Part shown: positions 31,082 through 40,811 of the stretch, piece after piece
How the letters are laid out: each line of letters begins with the position of its first letter
Position numbering within the stretch: position 1 is the stretch's first letter
Source: Pedobacter alluvionis
GTDB lineage: Bacteria; Bacteroidota; Bacteroidia; Sphingobacteriales; Sphingobacteriaceae
NCBI RefSeq assembly: GCF_003664035.1
Contig: NZ_RCCK01000010.1
Coordinates: forward strand, 806,001 to 870,000
Direction: 5' to 3'
Length of the DNA: 64,000 nucleotides
The notes under the pieces: model-generated
Databases searched by the model: none
Told to the model about the DNA's origin: nothing
Seen by the model: the letters and a program-made list of their open reading frames with translations, nothing else
Program-made: the position numbers and the translations under genes

Positions 31082-32176
31082 TTAAATTCTTCCCGAAATG
31101 GAAAATAGCTCCGTTGATTTGCTTCTGCCTTTTAAAAGGTTATGTCCAACTGATGTTATGATGTAGTTATTGGGGAACTGAATTATTTTTGCCAGATCTT
31201 CAGATAAAAGCAGATCGGCATTGAAATGATTACAAAGTCCCTGGATCCTTGCTGAAGTATTGAGTACATCACCGGTAAAAATAATTTCTTTTTTAAGGGA
31301 TCCGATCTCCCCGGTAGTTACCATACCGTAATGCAATCCCGCTTTGAAGCCTGGCAAACAACCATACCTGTTGTTGTACTTTTCAGTCTCCTTTTCCAAA
31401 ACAAGTTTCATAGCAAAAAAGCACTCGATGCTATTATTGTTTTTTAACCCGTCTTTCAGCTTCCAGCATATAATCATTTCATCACCAGCATACTGATAAA
31501 TCGTGCCAGCATATTTAATAACTGCACTTGAGAGGTCGAAGAAATATTCTCTTAACATTTCGAAGTATCGGACATGGCCCAGCTTTTCGGCAATTGTAGT
31601 TGATGACTTCATATCCAGAAACATAAATATCCTTTCTTCCTGCACAGGGTGATGGTATGTTCCCAAAAAAAAATTACGCAATGTGCCCTGGCCCAAACTA
31701 GCGCTAAATTCTGAATAGAATTGGGTAATCACAATTATTGCACCCATATAGATCATAATACCGATCATTGCGTAGTCAGTTAAAAATGCCAAAGCTGGCG
31801 ATGAAAGGATTTTGAAAGTATATCCTTTCTGTATGTAAAGGGCATTAATTAGTGTAATGACAGTAAGGAAGATGATAACAATGACGAGATAAATAAATGA
31901 TTTAGATACAATTTTCCTGGTGAAGCTTTTTTTGATGAACCACTTGCTAAAATAACCAATCTCCAGGATCCCGGTAAGTATCCCCATGAACATTCCTGCA
32001 GCCGGGATTGCAATTATACTTCTTCCGAAATTATAGGGGACACCGGTAGCTGGATAAGCGTCTAAATGGCCCAGAATACCTTTTTCCAGTATGCAATAAA
32101 TGAGGCTAAAAATAAACCACAATACGCCGAAAGGAATAACGCGTCCTATATTTCTTTTCGTTTTTGGTGACAGCAT
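31082..32176 (-). CDS. Membrane-bound class III adenylate/guanylate cyclase
   Basis: 364 residues. The first 155 hold four membrane helices (near 13-30, 48-70, 88-110 and 130-150). The catalytic domain covers about 180-360: FMFLDMKSST gives the first metal-binding Asp, YQYAGDEMIICW the second, and FKAGLHYGMVTTGEIG, IIFTGDVLNTSARIQ and LLKGRSKSTELF complete the CHD fold. It should make cAMP or cGMP in the cytoplasm. Cyclic nucleotide signalling is sparse in Bacteroidota, and no CRP-like receptor is encoded in the window. It is a single gene convergent with the TolC-like gene. Confidence 0.9.
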   Translation of the reverse strand: MLSPKTKRNIGRVIPFGVLWFIFSLIYCILEKGILGHLDAYPATGVPYNFGRSIIAIPAAGMFMGILTGILEIGYFSKWFIKKSFTRKIVSKSFIYLVIVIIFLTVITLINALYIQKGYTFKILSSPALAFLTDYAMIGIMIYMGAIIVITQFYSEFSASLGQGTLRNFFLGTYHHPVQEERIFMFLDMKSSTTIAEKLGHVRYFEMLREYFFDLSSAVIKYAGTIYQYAGDEMIICWKLKDGLKNNNSIECFFAMKLVLEKETEKYNNRYGCLPGFKAGLHYGMVTTGEIGSLKKEIIFTGDVLNTSARIQGLCNHFNADLLLSEDLAKIIQFPNNYIITSVGHNLLKGRSKSTELFSISGRI

Positions 32177-32587
32177 AGAGTAGAAATTTATTTAAGCTTA
32201 CCTAAAATACCTTTCCGACTCTTATTATATGTCAGAAGTACTGGTGGTAAGTTCAAGTTACTGAAATCTACGGAAAATATTTGTCAGCTGGCCGATATCC
32301 CTTAAGATATTGGTTTTTCTTGACTTTTGACAAAAGATGCGTCGGTAATCTATGGCTATTTTCGTATTTTAGATAGTCTGCGGGCAAATTAGAAATCCAC
32401 TAGTGAGGATAAAAGGTTAAGACAAACATTCTACTGATATATCACAAGGAGATTTGTATAAATACAAAAGTCTGCCCGGCTAAATGCCAGGCAGACCCTG
32501 TCTTAAGGTATTAACCTTGCTAATCGAAAAGCTGTATCACTCTCTTAGAAGCTTTAGTAATATTGTACTTTTTCATTTGTGGCCAAT
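32177..32587. other. Intergenic stretch between the cyclase gene and the fructan operon
   Basis: About 410 bases. It contains the operon terminator at 32461-32496. The rest is AT-rich with no protein-like frame and no clear TAnnTTTG box for the cyclase gene. Confidence 0.6.
32461..32496 (-). terminator. Intrinsic terminator of the fructan utilisation operon
   Basis: Read on the minus strand, GTCTGCC (32496-32490) pairs with GGCAGAC (32476-32470) and is followed by TTTTGTATT. It lies about 90 bases after the last GH32 gene. Confidence 0.8.
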
Positions 32588-34105
32588 TTAGTTAATACGT
32601 GCAACCGTAGAAACTTTTACCATTGGAACATCAATTTTTTGCGGACTTTTTATTTCCAGTAAGGTGTTTTTCTGAATTGGAAAAAATACCTCAGTCATCG
32701 CGGTAAGTCCATCGTCTGCAAACAGCTCTACAGATGCGGCATCAATAAAGATGACTATTTTTTTATAAGCTGCATTTGAAATCCGCGGAGAGAAATGCTT
32801 TTTAGCGAAATTTTTCTCAAATTCACCATTACCTGCATTACTGCGGTCAATAAAATAGCCTTTGTCCTGTTCGAAACCGATAATAAGCTTCTGGTTTTTT
32901 CCGTCTCCAAGTTCAATGCTGAAGTTACCCGGGCCATTAACCTGCATCTCAATCTTAGTGCCTTTTCCTTCTTTTAAACCTGCTGAAAGATCAAACGAAT
33001 TGATTCCAGTCAATTCGTTGCGTTCAAATACCACTTTCTCTAACTTAGATATTTCATTAACAGGAGTTGAAGCAAGATAAATCTCTTCACCAACTTTTTT
33101 AAGTGTCAAATCGCGGGGAAGGGTAGTAGCGCCCCGCCAGGTTCCGGTAGGTACAACATTGGCGTAGTTCCAGTTGTTCATCCAACCCATCAGCACTTTT
33201 CTTGCTCCTGTATTGGAGAACGTAACACCTGCATAATTGTCGGTGCCATAATCCATCCATTTTTGCTTTTCAGCATCTGGTTTAAAAGTTTTTCCGTCGA
33301 AATCACCTGTAAAATACTGTGTGGCTGAACCACCGTTAGGCCCGCCCGGATTGATGCTTACCAGCAGCACCCAATGTGTTTTACCTTCAAGTTCAAGTGG
33401 AAATAAGTCAGGACATTCCCAAACGCCACCATGAGCACCCAGTTTTTCGCCAAACTCGCTTTCCTTGGTCCATTTCTTTAAATCAGGAGAGGAATAAAAT
33501 GTGATCCGGTCTTTCGTGGCTAAGGTCATGATCCATTTTCCGGTAGCGGCATGCCACATTACCTTCGGATCCCTGAAATCCCAGATGCCAGGATTGGGAA
33601 GAACTGGGTTTCCAGCATACTTTGTCCAGGTTTTTCCTTCATCCGTACTGTAAGCCAAGCTTTGATATTGATGAAGTCCTGTCTTTTGATCTTCAATTTT
33701 CTTGTTGTGATGAGTAAAGATTGCGACCATCGCATTTTTACCAAATCCCGCCGTATTATCCTTATCTATGACCGCACTGCCAGAGAATATTGTGCCCAGG
33801 CTATCCGGATAGAGCGCTATCGGCTGCTCTTCCCAGTGAATCATATCCTTACTGGTTGCATGTGCCCAATGCATAGGTCCCCAAATTGTGGAATCTGGGT
33901 TATACTGAAAAAATAGATGGTATTTCCCATTCAAATAAACCATTCCATTCGGATCATTCATCCAATGGGCTTTAGGCGTAAAGTGGTATTTTGGGCGATA
34001 GGGTTCCGTATCTGAACTTTTTTGTTGCAACATCCTCGTCGATGTGCATCCATAAAAAAAAGATGCAATGATTAAACCGAAGTATAAATTTCTTTTTATT
34101 GACAT
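32588..34105 (-). CDS. GH32 fructan hydrolase, lipoprotein (levanase/inulinase type)
   Basis: 505 residues. The lipobox cysteine is Cys20 (IIASFFYGC). The five-bladed propeller begins with WMNDPNG (48-54, nucleophile Asp51). IFSGSAV, FRDPK (transition-state Asp) near 172 and ECPD (acid/base Glu) near 228 follow, so all three catalytic acids are present. A C-terminal beta-sandwich (about 365-505) carries IDAASVELFADDG. GH32 enzymes cleave beta-fructofuranosides. As the last gene of the locus with a surface-type lipid anchor, it should release fructose from levan or inulin chains. Confidence 0.95.
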   Translation of the reverse strand: MSIKRNLYFGLIIASFFYGCTSTRMLQQKSSDTEPYRPKYHFTPKAHWMNDPNGMVYLNGKYHLFFQYNPDSTIWGPMHWAHATSKDMIHWEEQPIALYPDSLGTIFSGSAVIDKDNTAGFGKNAMVAIFTHHNKKIEDQKTGLHQYQSLAYSTDEGKTWTKYAGNPVLPNPGIWDFRDPKVMWHAATGKWIMTLATKDRITFYSSPDLKKWTKESEFGEKLGAHGGVWECPDLFPLELEGKTHWVLLVSINPGGPNGGSATQYFTGDFDGKTFKPDAEKQKWMDYGTDNYAGVTFSNTGARKVLMGWMNNWNYANVVPTGTWRGATTLPRDLTLKKVGEEIYLASTPVNEISKLEKVVFERNELTGINSFDLSAGLKEGKGTKIEMQVNGPGNFSIELGDGKNQKLIIGFEQDKGYFIDRSNAGNGEFEKNFAKKHFSPRISNAAYKKIVIFIDAASVELFADDGLTAMTEVFFPIQKNTLLEIKSPQKIDVPMVKVSTVARIN

Positions 34106-34142
34106 TTCTGTAAGTTTAAAATAGGTTAAAAATTATTAGCGC

Positions 34143-36104
34143 TTACCATATGCTTTTGAGTTTCCATGCCTGGAGATTTAATTTTGTATTTCCATCCTCG
34201 GAAAAAGTTTCCAGACCAAGTTGAGTGTCAGCGGCAAATGTTGTCGCACTCACTACCTTTTCACCATCATTTGCAAATATTTCAATCGAAGAACGATCTA
34301 CAAAGATATGTAAACGAAGGCTACCCTTATCCATAGCCAGGGGCAAGGCGTACTTTTTAGCGAAAGACTTTGTAAAAGCGGTATCCGTGATGAAGTTGGT
34401 ACAGTTTCGGCGGTCTAAGGTAAGTTCACCAAGCTGCGGATCGTACCTTAGTTCCAGTTTTCTGCCTTCACCAACAAGCAGGTTAAATCCAAATGCCTTA
34501 GCGGTTCCAGGGGTGAATGTGGCGTCGAGTTCATAAGAATTCACGCCGGGCTTAAAGTTTTTTAAAGACTGAACACCTTTTAGCTGTAATTGTTGATGAA
34601 TACCACTATCACGTAGTTGGGCAAGCTGCGGTATCGGTTGCTGAAAAACCCTCAATCCGGATGGTGTTTCTCTTAAAGTCATCACCCTGGGAATAGATTG
34701 AAATCCCTTTCCCCATTTTGATGGTGCCTTACGTGCATAGTCCCAGTTCCCCATCCAGCCTATGGCATGAACGGTGTCGGCCAGGCCATTTTTGTTGTCA
34801 TAATCCCTCCAGGTTCTGGTGGCATAATAATCAGGCCCATAATCCAGCCATAAAGCATGTTCAAGGTGTTGATTGCTTAACTGATCAGAAAACAGGATAT
34901 GATCTACAGCGATAAACCCGGTAGTCGTATCTTTGCTCAAATCTACAAGCTCCAGTTGTGCTTTCTTGCCTATCCAGGTGCGGACATCCCATCCGTTCCA
35001 TTTAAATACCCTGGTATTATCTCCACTGGTTGTCCTTACTACCTTGCCATCTACTAAAAGATTTATACAGGTGCTGTCCGGATGATTTCCGCCCATGAGT
35101 AAAAAATTAATGGCTTTACTGCCTACGGTGAAAACCTGTGATTTTGATCGAATGACTCCATTAGAAACATTTGAAGTACTTAAGTAATGTTCACCCAAAT
35201 AATCAGTAACACCAGATACTTTGTTTTTACTATTTTCAGGAAGCTTCGGCCATTTTGAGTTTTTGCCTTCAAAATCCTCAAAAACAGACCCGTTTATGCC
35301 TTTTCCAGAACTGAGGTAATCTTCAAGTTTTTTATCCGTTACGAAGGTCTTTCCGTTAAAATCACCTACAAAATACTGTACTCTATTCGGACCTCGTCCG
35401 ATGATGAGCACCCATTTCTTCTTATTGCTTCCTTCAATCGGAAGTTCGAAAAGGTCAGGGCATTCCCAAAATGAGTTTTTTGCGCCCAAGCCTTCGAAGC
35501 TGCTGCAAAAAGTCCATTTTTTGAGGTCGGTTGACTGATAAATATGAATCTGCTGAACATCAGGTCTGGAAACGACCATTTTCCAACTTTTATCCTGTTC
35601 ATACCAGAAAACCTGCGGATCCCTGAAAAACACTTTATTAATATCCAGAACCGGATTCTGCTGGTAATAGTCAAAACTCCGTCCCTCATTATTACTGATG
35701 GAAATAGCCTGCGTTTCGGGAAGGGAATCACCGGGAAGGTGTTTGGTATAGAAAGCGATCATACTATTCTTTCCAAATCCACCAGTGTTCATTTTGTCTA
35801 CAACCACCGACCCGCTGAAGTAAGAAAATCCCATTCCCTCTTTCATAGGTCTTGGCATTTCCTGCCAATGGACCAAATCCTTCGAAACAGCATGACCCCA
35901 CCAAAAAAGATGGTAAGTGCTATTATAATGAACAAGTCCATCCGGGTCGCCCATCCATCCTTTTGCCGGACTGAAATGATACATAGGTCGGTATTCCTGT
36001 GCTTTTCTATCGATTTCCTGGGCATGTACGCATCCGCCCACCAATAAAAACAGTCCGAGTATGCACCTCAAATCAAAACGATAACCAGATTTATTGTTCA
36101 TCAT
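34143..36104 (-). CDS. GH32 family hydrolase with an inserted domain
   Basis: 653 residues, about 150 longer than a plain GH32 enzyme. A lipobox is possible at Cys25 (LLVGGC), though VHAQE could also be a signal peptidase I site. The nucleophile motif reads WMGDPDG (50-56, Asp53). FFRDPQ and ECPDLFEL supply the other catalytic acids. Residues of about 270-425 form an extra module between propeller blades (FEDFEGKNSKWPKLPENSK, then a beta-rich segment ending FIAVDHILFSD), as in multi-domain levanases and fructosyltransferases. The propeller resumes at LDYGPDYYATRTW. It lies 8 bases after the preceding gene. Confidence 0.93.
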   Translation of the reverse strand: MMNNKSGYRFDLRCILGLFLLVGGCVHAQEIDRKAQEYRPMYHFSPAKGWMGDPDGLVHYNSTYHLFWWGHAVSKDLVHWQEMPRPMKEGMGFSYFSGSVVVDKMNTGGFGKNSMIAFYTKHLPGDSLPETQAISISNNEGRSFDYYQQNPVLDINKVFFRDPQVFWYEQDKSWKMVVSRPDVQQIHIYQSTDLKKWTFCSSFEGLGAKNSFWECPDLFELPIEGSNKKKWVLIIGRGPNRVQYFVGDFNGKTFVTDKKLEDYLSSGKGINGSVFEDFEGKNSKWPKLPENSKNKVSGVTDYLGEHYLSTSNVSNGVIRSKSQVFTVGSKAINFLLMGGNHPDSTCINLLVDGKVVRTTSGDNTRVFKWNGWDVRTWIGKKAQLELVDLSKDTTTGFIAVDHILFSDQLSNQHLEHALWLDYGPDYYATRTWRDYDNKNGLADTVHAIGWMGNWDYARKAPSKWGKGFQSIPRVMTLRETPSGLRVFQQPIPQLAQLRDSGIHQQLQLKGVQSLKNFKPGVNSYELDATFTPGTAKAFGFNLLVGEGRKLELRYDPQLGELTLDRRNCTNFITDTAFTKSFAKKYALPLAMDKGSLRLHIFVDRSSIEIFANDGEKVVSATTFAADTQLGLETFSEDGNTKLNLQAWKLKSIW

Positions 36105-36112
36105 CTTAACAA

Positions 36113-37672
36113 TTAATGGGTTGATACTTTCAGATTAGTAACTTTTAGTTCTAAACTACTAGCAGTCAGCGACCATGGCGTTCCTTTTGCACTATAACTT
36201 CTGTTGGTTAGTGCAACCTGATCGTTTAGATAGAGTACGATGATCGATCCATCCACAATAACACTAAAGTCGTATGTTTTTCCCTGTTCGAAAACAAATG
36301 GAACACGGGTAACTTCCTGGCCATTATTATAGGCGGCAATACGATTTGATGCCGGTTCGAACCTGATTTGGTACGAGCCGCTAAGATCAGTTTTCGCATT
36401 AAAGTTTAAAGAGGCCGTTCCGCTAAGATTGCTTAAAGATAGTTTTCCTTTAACCATAGTTGTTCCGGTAACTGCTGCAAACCTGTATCCTGAAGGTGAA
36501 GAGCTTCCCGTTAAGGTATAGTTGCCAGCCGATCCGCTAATGGTGCCGATCTGAGTGCTTACTATAGCATCTGCATCTTTACTGAAGTAACTTTTTACGC
36601 TATTTGGGGCTTTCACCGCAAGCTTATCATTGCCCAGCTTAGTAATTTGCTGGCTGATGAGGTTTCCTCCCCAGGTGCGAACGCCATTGTCGTTTTCCGG
36701 ATTTCGGCGGTGTGCCCAGCCGAAGGCATAACGCTCAGTACCATTACTTGCTGTTTTGCCTGCATAAAACTGATGCCCGTCAAACATATCCATTCCATCT
36801 GCCGGCTTTAACCATGGCCCTGCGGAGGATGATGCTACCCTATAATGCGTTCCCGGGCTGGTGCTCCAGTCCTCTGCAAAAAGCATAAAATATTTGTCAT
36901 CAATCTTGAAAATATCTGCACATTCGAGCATCAGGTAATCGCCTTCTACAGAGAGAGGTCCTTTTAACTGCCAGTTATCACTTGCCGGATCGGTACTGGT
37001 GTAAACGAGAATTACACCTTTGTCGTCTTTTTTAGCGCTCACCATCATCCAGTAGGTAGAAAACTCGGTATTATAGAATACAGAGGGGTCTCTAAAGTCG
37101 GTTGTTGAATAACCGTCTGGTGCTTTAAGCGCAAAACCCGATTTCTTTGTCCAGCCTGTAGTTGTGCTGCTGGTGGCATACATAATCGCTTCGCGGGTGT
37201 TGCCTGAAACCAATGCGCTGTTCGTATTCTGCAACCAGCTGTTGTTTGAATTAAACCCCGTATAATAAAAGTAATTTGTGTTTCCGGCTTTTACCATAGA
37301 GCCTGTACCAATGAGGTTATCTTGGGTAGATTTATTGCCATAAGGAATCATTTCGCCATCATAGCTGAAATCGAGCAGGTTTTTAGAACTCAGCTTGTGG
37401 ATAGCATGCTGACCAGTGCTACTTTGCTTCACTTGATCCGGGTCATCGTGCAGAAAAAACAGTTCGAACTGTCCGTTCACGTAGGAAGGCATCACATCAC
37501 CAACCCAACCTGTTGACTGGCCTGTAGTGGAATTCGGGCTTATCTGTGGTTTCGGGAAGATGTTAAATTTCTCTTCGCTAAAAGGTTCAGCCGGGGTGTA
37601 GGTTTTTTCTTTGGTGCAAGACAGGAAAAGCGAAATCGCCATTCCTGCTAATAATATTCTTTTCAATGCCAT
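36113..37672 (-). CDS. Divergent GH32-like lipoprotein
   Basis: 519 residues, lipobox Cys19 (ISLFLSC). Motifs follow the GH32 order but with altered context: GWVGDVMPSY around Asp59 in place of WMNDPNG, DFRDPSVF near 190 and LECADIF near 248. The three acids needed for catalysis are therefore kept. The C-terminal 150 residues form a beta-sandwich (KGKLSLSNLSGTASLNF, IVLYLNDQVALTN). In the Bacteroides thetaiotaomicron levan locus an endo-acting GH32 lipoprotein occupies this position beside the glycan-binding protein, so an endo-levanase-like role is a reasonable inference. It could instead be a binding protein. Confidence 0.82.
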   Translation of the reverse strand: MALKRILLAGMAISLFLSCTKEKTYTPAEPFSEEKFNIFPKPQISPNSTTGQSTGWVGDVMPSYVNGQFELFFLHDDPDQVKQSSTGQHAIHKLSSKNLLDFSYDGEMIPYGNKSTQDNLIGTGSMVKAGNTNYFYYTGFNSNNSWLQNTNSALVSGNTREAIMYATSSTTTGWTKKSGFALKAPDGYSTTDFRDPSVFYNTEFSTYWMMVSAKKDDKGVILVYTSTDPASDNWQLKGPLSVEGDYLMLECADIFKIDDKYFMLFAEDWSTSPGTHYRVASSSAGPWLKPADGMDMFDGHQFYAGKTASNGTERYAFGWAHRRNPENDNGVRTWGGNLISQQITKLGNDKLAVKAPNSVKSYFSKDADAIVSTQIGTISGSAGNYTLTGSSSPSGYRFAAVTGTTMVKGKLSLSNLSGTASLNFNAKTDLSGSYQIRFEPASNRIAAYNNGQEVTRVPFVFEQGKTYDFSVIVDGSIIVLYLNDQVALTNRSYSAKGTPWSLTASSLELKVTNLKVSTH

Positions 37673-37697
37673 ATTAAATCACTATTTGATTGTGAAT

Positions 37698-39077
37698 TTA
37701 TTTTTTTAGATAGTCGATCGCATTTTTGGTGAGTCTGCGAATGTTCGTGATGAATCTATTACTGGTAGGCGCACCATTTTGAGGTTCTGAATACCAGTCA
37801 TAAGCACCAAAGGTGATTACGACTACATTTCCCGGGCCATTTGTCTGAGGCCACTCAGCAATGCCAACGCGACCGTCGAGGTTATCGTCCCATGCTTCAG
37901 ATGCCAGGTTTATTCCACCTGTCTGCTGACGCCATCCTGCACCATTCATGTAACCTCCCCAGTCCGGAAGAAACCACCATGCCGTGTGGTTAAGTCTAAA
38001 TGTTCCTTTTTGCAAAAGATTAGCCTTTCCGGTATCATAAGTCTCCAGCCCTTGAAAGAGGGGATGAGATTCCTTGCCCTTGAAAGAGATACCCCAGTCG
38101 CTTCCGTTATCTATAAAACCAGCGCCAAGGGCAAAATCTCCAAAAACATTGTTTGGACCCTTACCGGCCGGCACCACGCCTAATGCTTCTACGTACCTAC
38201 CCGCCATAGAGGTTAACAGCAAACTTCCGCCTCCATTTCGGTAAGCTTTCAGGGCTGTTAAACTTGCAGCGCTGGTTGCCTGAGCTGGGAGATCTTGTGC
38301 AGAATCGAAGTGCCACCAGATCACTTTGTAATTAGAAAGACGCTTTCCGGTTTCCAATGCACCAAATGAAATATAGTCTGCAGTAGGGTAGGTGGCAAAA
38401 AACCAGTCACTTGCTGCTTTTTCATCCGGGTTAGTTATTGCCGATCTTGAACTTGCTGTACCTAAAAACGCGTACTCGCTTACAGAATTGCTGATAAAGG
38501 TGACCTGGTAACTTGTGGTAAAATTACCCTTGGTAAAAGTGTAGGTTACCGGTTGATTGAAATCCTGTGCTGTGCCACTTAGCGGACTAACCACAATATC
38601 TTGCTCTGCTTCTATGATGGGTTTAATTGCAGCTAAATCTGTTCCGTCGGGAAGGATTAACGTTGCGGTACGGTTATCGTGATTTACCGATGCCTTTAAG
38701 CTGGCTACGGAAACGCTTTTGAGTGGAGGAGTAATTTTCACCGTTGTTGAATAATCCTTGAAGAGATTTCCATTCACTACCCTGAAATCTACTGCACCAG
38801 TAAAATTAACGGGTTTAGTAAAATTCATGGAACTTGTTGCGCCATCTGGCATTTCCACCTTAGGTATCAAATTTGAAATATCTGTACCAAAAGGAACATT
38901 AACGCTTATCGCACCCGTTTTTTGGTCGATAGTAGCAGCAATACCATTAATCGAATAAGACACAAGCTGTACCTGGCTGTCAAGTTTAAAATCATTGTTC
39001 TTATCCTTTTTGCAGCCTATGAATGGTAAGACCATTACAAAGACTAAAAATACCTTCAATATTTGCTTTAATTTCAT
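37698..39077 (-). CDS. DUF4960 surface glycan-binding lipoprotein
   Basis: 459 residues, lipobox Cys22 (MVLPFIGC). Residues of about 35-200 form two tandem immunoglobulin-like units of the surface glycan-binding type (IDQKTGAISVNVPFGTDIS and NHDNRTATLILPDGTDLA). A C-terminal DUF4960 domain runs from about 205 to the end (DWFFATYPTADYISFG, GGGSLLLTSMAGRYVEALG, GNVVVITFGAYDWY). The DUF4960 protein of the Bacteroides levan locus binds levan at the cell surface, and the position directly after susD supports the same job here. Confidence 0.9.
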   Translation of the reverse strand: MKLKQILKVFLVFVMVLPFIGCKKDKNNDFKLDSQVQLVSYSINGIAATIDQKTGAISVNVPFGTDISNLIPKVEMPDGATSSMNFTKPVNFTGAVDFRVVNGNLFKDYSTTVKITPPLKSVSVASLKASVNHDNRTATLILPDGTDLAAIKPIIEAEQDIVVSPLSGTAQDFNQPVTYTFTKGNFTTSYQVTFISNSVSEYAFLGTASSRSAITNPDEKAASDWFFATYPTADYISFGALETGKRLSNYKVIWWHFDSAQDLPAQATSAASLTALKAYRNGGGSLLLTSMAGRYVEALGVVPAGKGPNNVFGDFALGAGFIDNGSDWGISFKGKESHPLFQGLETYDTGKANLLQKGTFRLNHTAWWFLPDWGGYMNGAGWRQQTGGINLASEAWDDNLDGRVGIAEWPQTNGPGNVVVITFGAYDWYSEPQNGAPTSNRFITNIRRLTKNAIDYLKK

Positions 39078-39096
39078 TTTCTAATCATTTAGAGGT

Positions 39097-40794
39097 TTAG
39101 TAACCTGGATTTTGAACATAGTTGTTTTCACTGAAGAAGATTTGGTTTTGAGGAATTGGTAAGTATTCATCTCTTCCTTTTGTAAATCTTGCAGTCATGT
39201 AAATACTTCTGAAGCTCTTTTCTGAATCAAAAAACGAGTTGATCACCTGATCGGCCACACCCCATCGGATGAGATCAAAAAACCTTTCTCCTTCCAGTGC
39301 CATTTCTAAACGGCGTTCAAATCGCAAAGCTTTTCTGGCGTTTGCCTGATCCCAAACGATGTTTGTTCCCGGAACATATTGCTGAACATTGTATTTGGAG
39401 GTCGGCTGTCCGTTGGCCATCACCAGTTTTGCCGTACTTTTAGATGCCCGGTCTCTTATTGCGTTAATAATCGGTAAAGCCTCACTCTGTCTGCCCAGTT
39501 CAATTAGCGCCTCTGCTTTAAATAACATCACATCAGCTAACCTGATCATGATTCTGGCTTTTGTATTGCCAAAAAATGGAGCAACATTTATAAAACAGTC
39601 ACAATCAGGTGATACATTTTCTTTCATGGAATTATAAGTTCCGTATAGTGGAATATTCCTGCTCCAGCTTGCTGTAACCACTCTTGCCGGATCATATTTC
39701 CATGGAGCGCCAGGTCTTGATATGGTATGATCTACTCTTGGATCGACTGTGTTTGTAGCAAAATCGACATTTTGTTGGTTAAAAGTATCGAATAACGGTA
39801 TGCCTGTAGTTGTTGTTCTGAAAGCGTTCATCAGGGTTTGTGATGGTTTCTGGAAATCGCAGCATCCGATACCCTGTGGTACCGTGAGCATATCACCAAA
39901 GTTTACCCGGCCTCGTCCTGCGCCATCATTACTGGAAAACTGAACAGACATAATCGCTTCAGTACCATTCTCGAATGTTCCGGAGGTGAAATTGTTTGCA
40001 AAATCTGCCTGTAACTTATAGGATGAAGCCAGCACCTGATCGGATGCATCAATAACCTGTTGTAACCTGTTCTGGTCGATTCCTGTTACGGCATGTGTTG
40101 CATTCTGCGTGTAAGCCTGAAACAAACGTGTTTTCGCTAAAAAAGCATAAGCAGCAAATTTGTTGGCTCTTCCGATTTGTGGTTGGGTTGCTGGTAATGC
40201 TTCAGCAGCAGCCTGAAAGTCACCGGCAATCTTCTCCAGAATCTGATCTCTGCTTAGTGCATTGTTCTTTATATTTTTATATTCATCTGAAGGTACTGTA
40301 TCATCAATATACGGGATATTCTTAAACAGGTTTTCTAACATCAGGTACCAGTATCCACGTAAGAAACGAAGCTCGGCTATACGGGTTTTAACCAAAGGGT
40401 ATTCAGTTTCGCTAAATTTGCTTAACACCCTGATGCCTTCATTTGCCCGCCTGATGCCAACATAAATATTAAACCAAATGCCATCATAGTTCCACTGGTC
40501 AGGTCTGGAGGCGATGAAAGTCTCCATATTATGGAAAACATCCCCATCATTGATGCCACCACCGCCTTTATAGGCATCATCAGCACGGATATTTCCATAC
40601 TGGTACATGCTAAATGCCCTGTTAATTTCATCGTTTCCTAATTGAGAATAAGCGGCGGTTACAAAACCCTCGGCCTGTGCCGGAGTTGCAACCTGGCTTT
40701 CGTTAAGCGAACCTTTAGGGCCAACTTCAAGTGCTTTTTTGCAGCCTGTGGCTAATATTAGCGAGGCAGCAAGGGTGATTATATATTTTTTCAT
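39097..40794 (-). CDS. susD: SusD family glycan-binding lipoprotein
   Basis: 565 residues, lipobox Cys18 (LASLILATGC). TPR-like helices of the SusD N-terminal half are seen at QAEGFVTAAYSQLG and ISRLAELRFLRGYWYLML-type segments. The C-terminal RagB/SusD signature is ARKALRFERRLEMALEGERF followed by DLIRWG and YLPIPQNQIF. SusD forms the lid on the SusC channel at the outer membrane and binds the oligosaccharide to be imported. It follows susC by 17 bases. The levan specificity is inferred from the locus. Confidence 0.95.
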   Translation of the reverse strand: MKKYIITLAASLILATGCKKALEVGPKGSLNESQVATPAQAEGFVTAAYSQLGNDEINRAFSMYQYGNIRADDAYKGGGGINDGDVFHNMETFIASRPDQWNYDGIWFNIYVGIRRANEGIRVLSKFSETEYPLVKTRIAELRFLRGYWYLMLENLFKNIPYIDDTVPSDEYKNIKNNALSRDQILEKIAGDFQAAAEALPATQPQIGRANKFAAYAFLAKTRLFQAYTQNATHAVTGIDQNRLQQVIDASDQVLASSYKLQADFANNFTSGTFENGTEAIMSVQFSSNDGAGRGRVNFGDMLTVPQGIGCCDFQKPSQTLMNAFRTTTTGIPLFDTFNQQNVDFATNTVDPRVDHTISRPGAPWKYDPARVVTASWSRNIPLYGTYNSMKENVSPDCDCFINVAPFFGNTKARIMIRLADVMLFKAEALIELGRQSEALPIINAIRDRASKSTAKLVMANGQPTSKYNVQQYVPGTNIVWDQANARKALRFERRLEMALEGERFFDLIRWGVADQVINSFFDSEKSFRSIYMTARFTKGRDEYLPIPQNQIFFSENNYVQNPGY

Positions 40795-40811
40795 AATAAA
40801 ATCTTCAATTA

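Noticed and set aside
35544..36047. 167-codon plus-strand frame opposite the second GH32 gene
   Set aside because: It is the antisense of a strongly conserved GH32 sequence; its length reflects codon bias, not coding.
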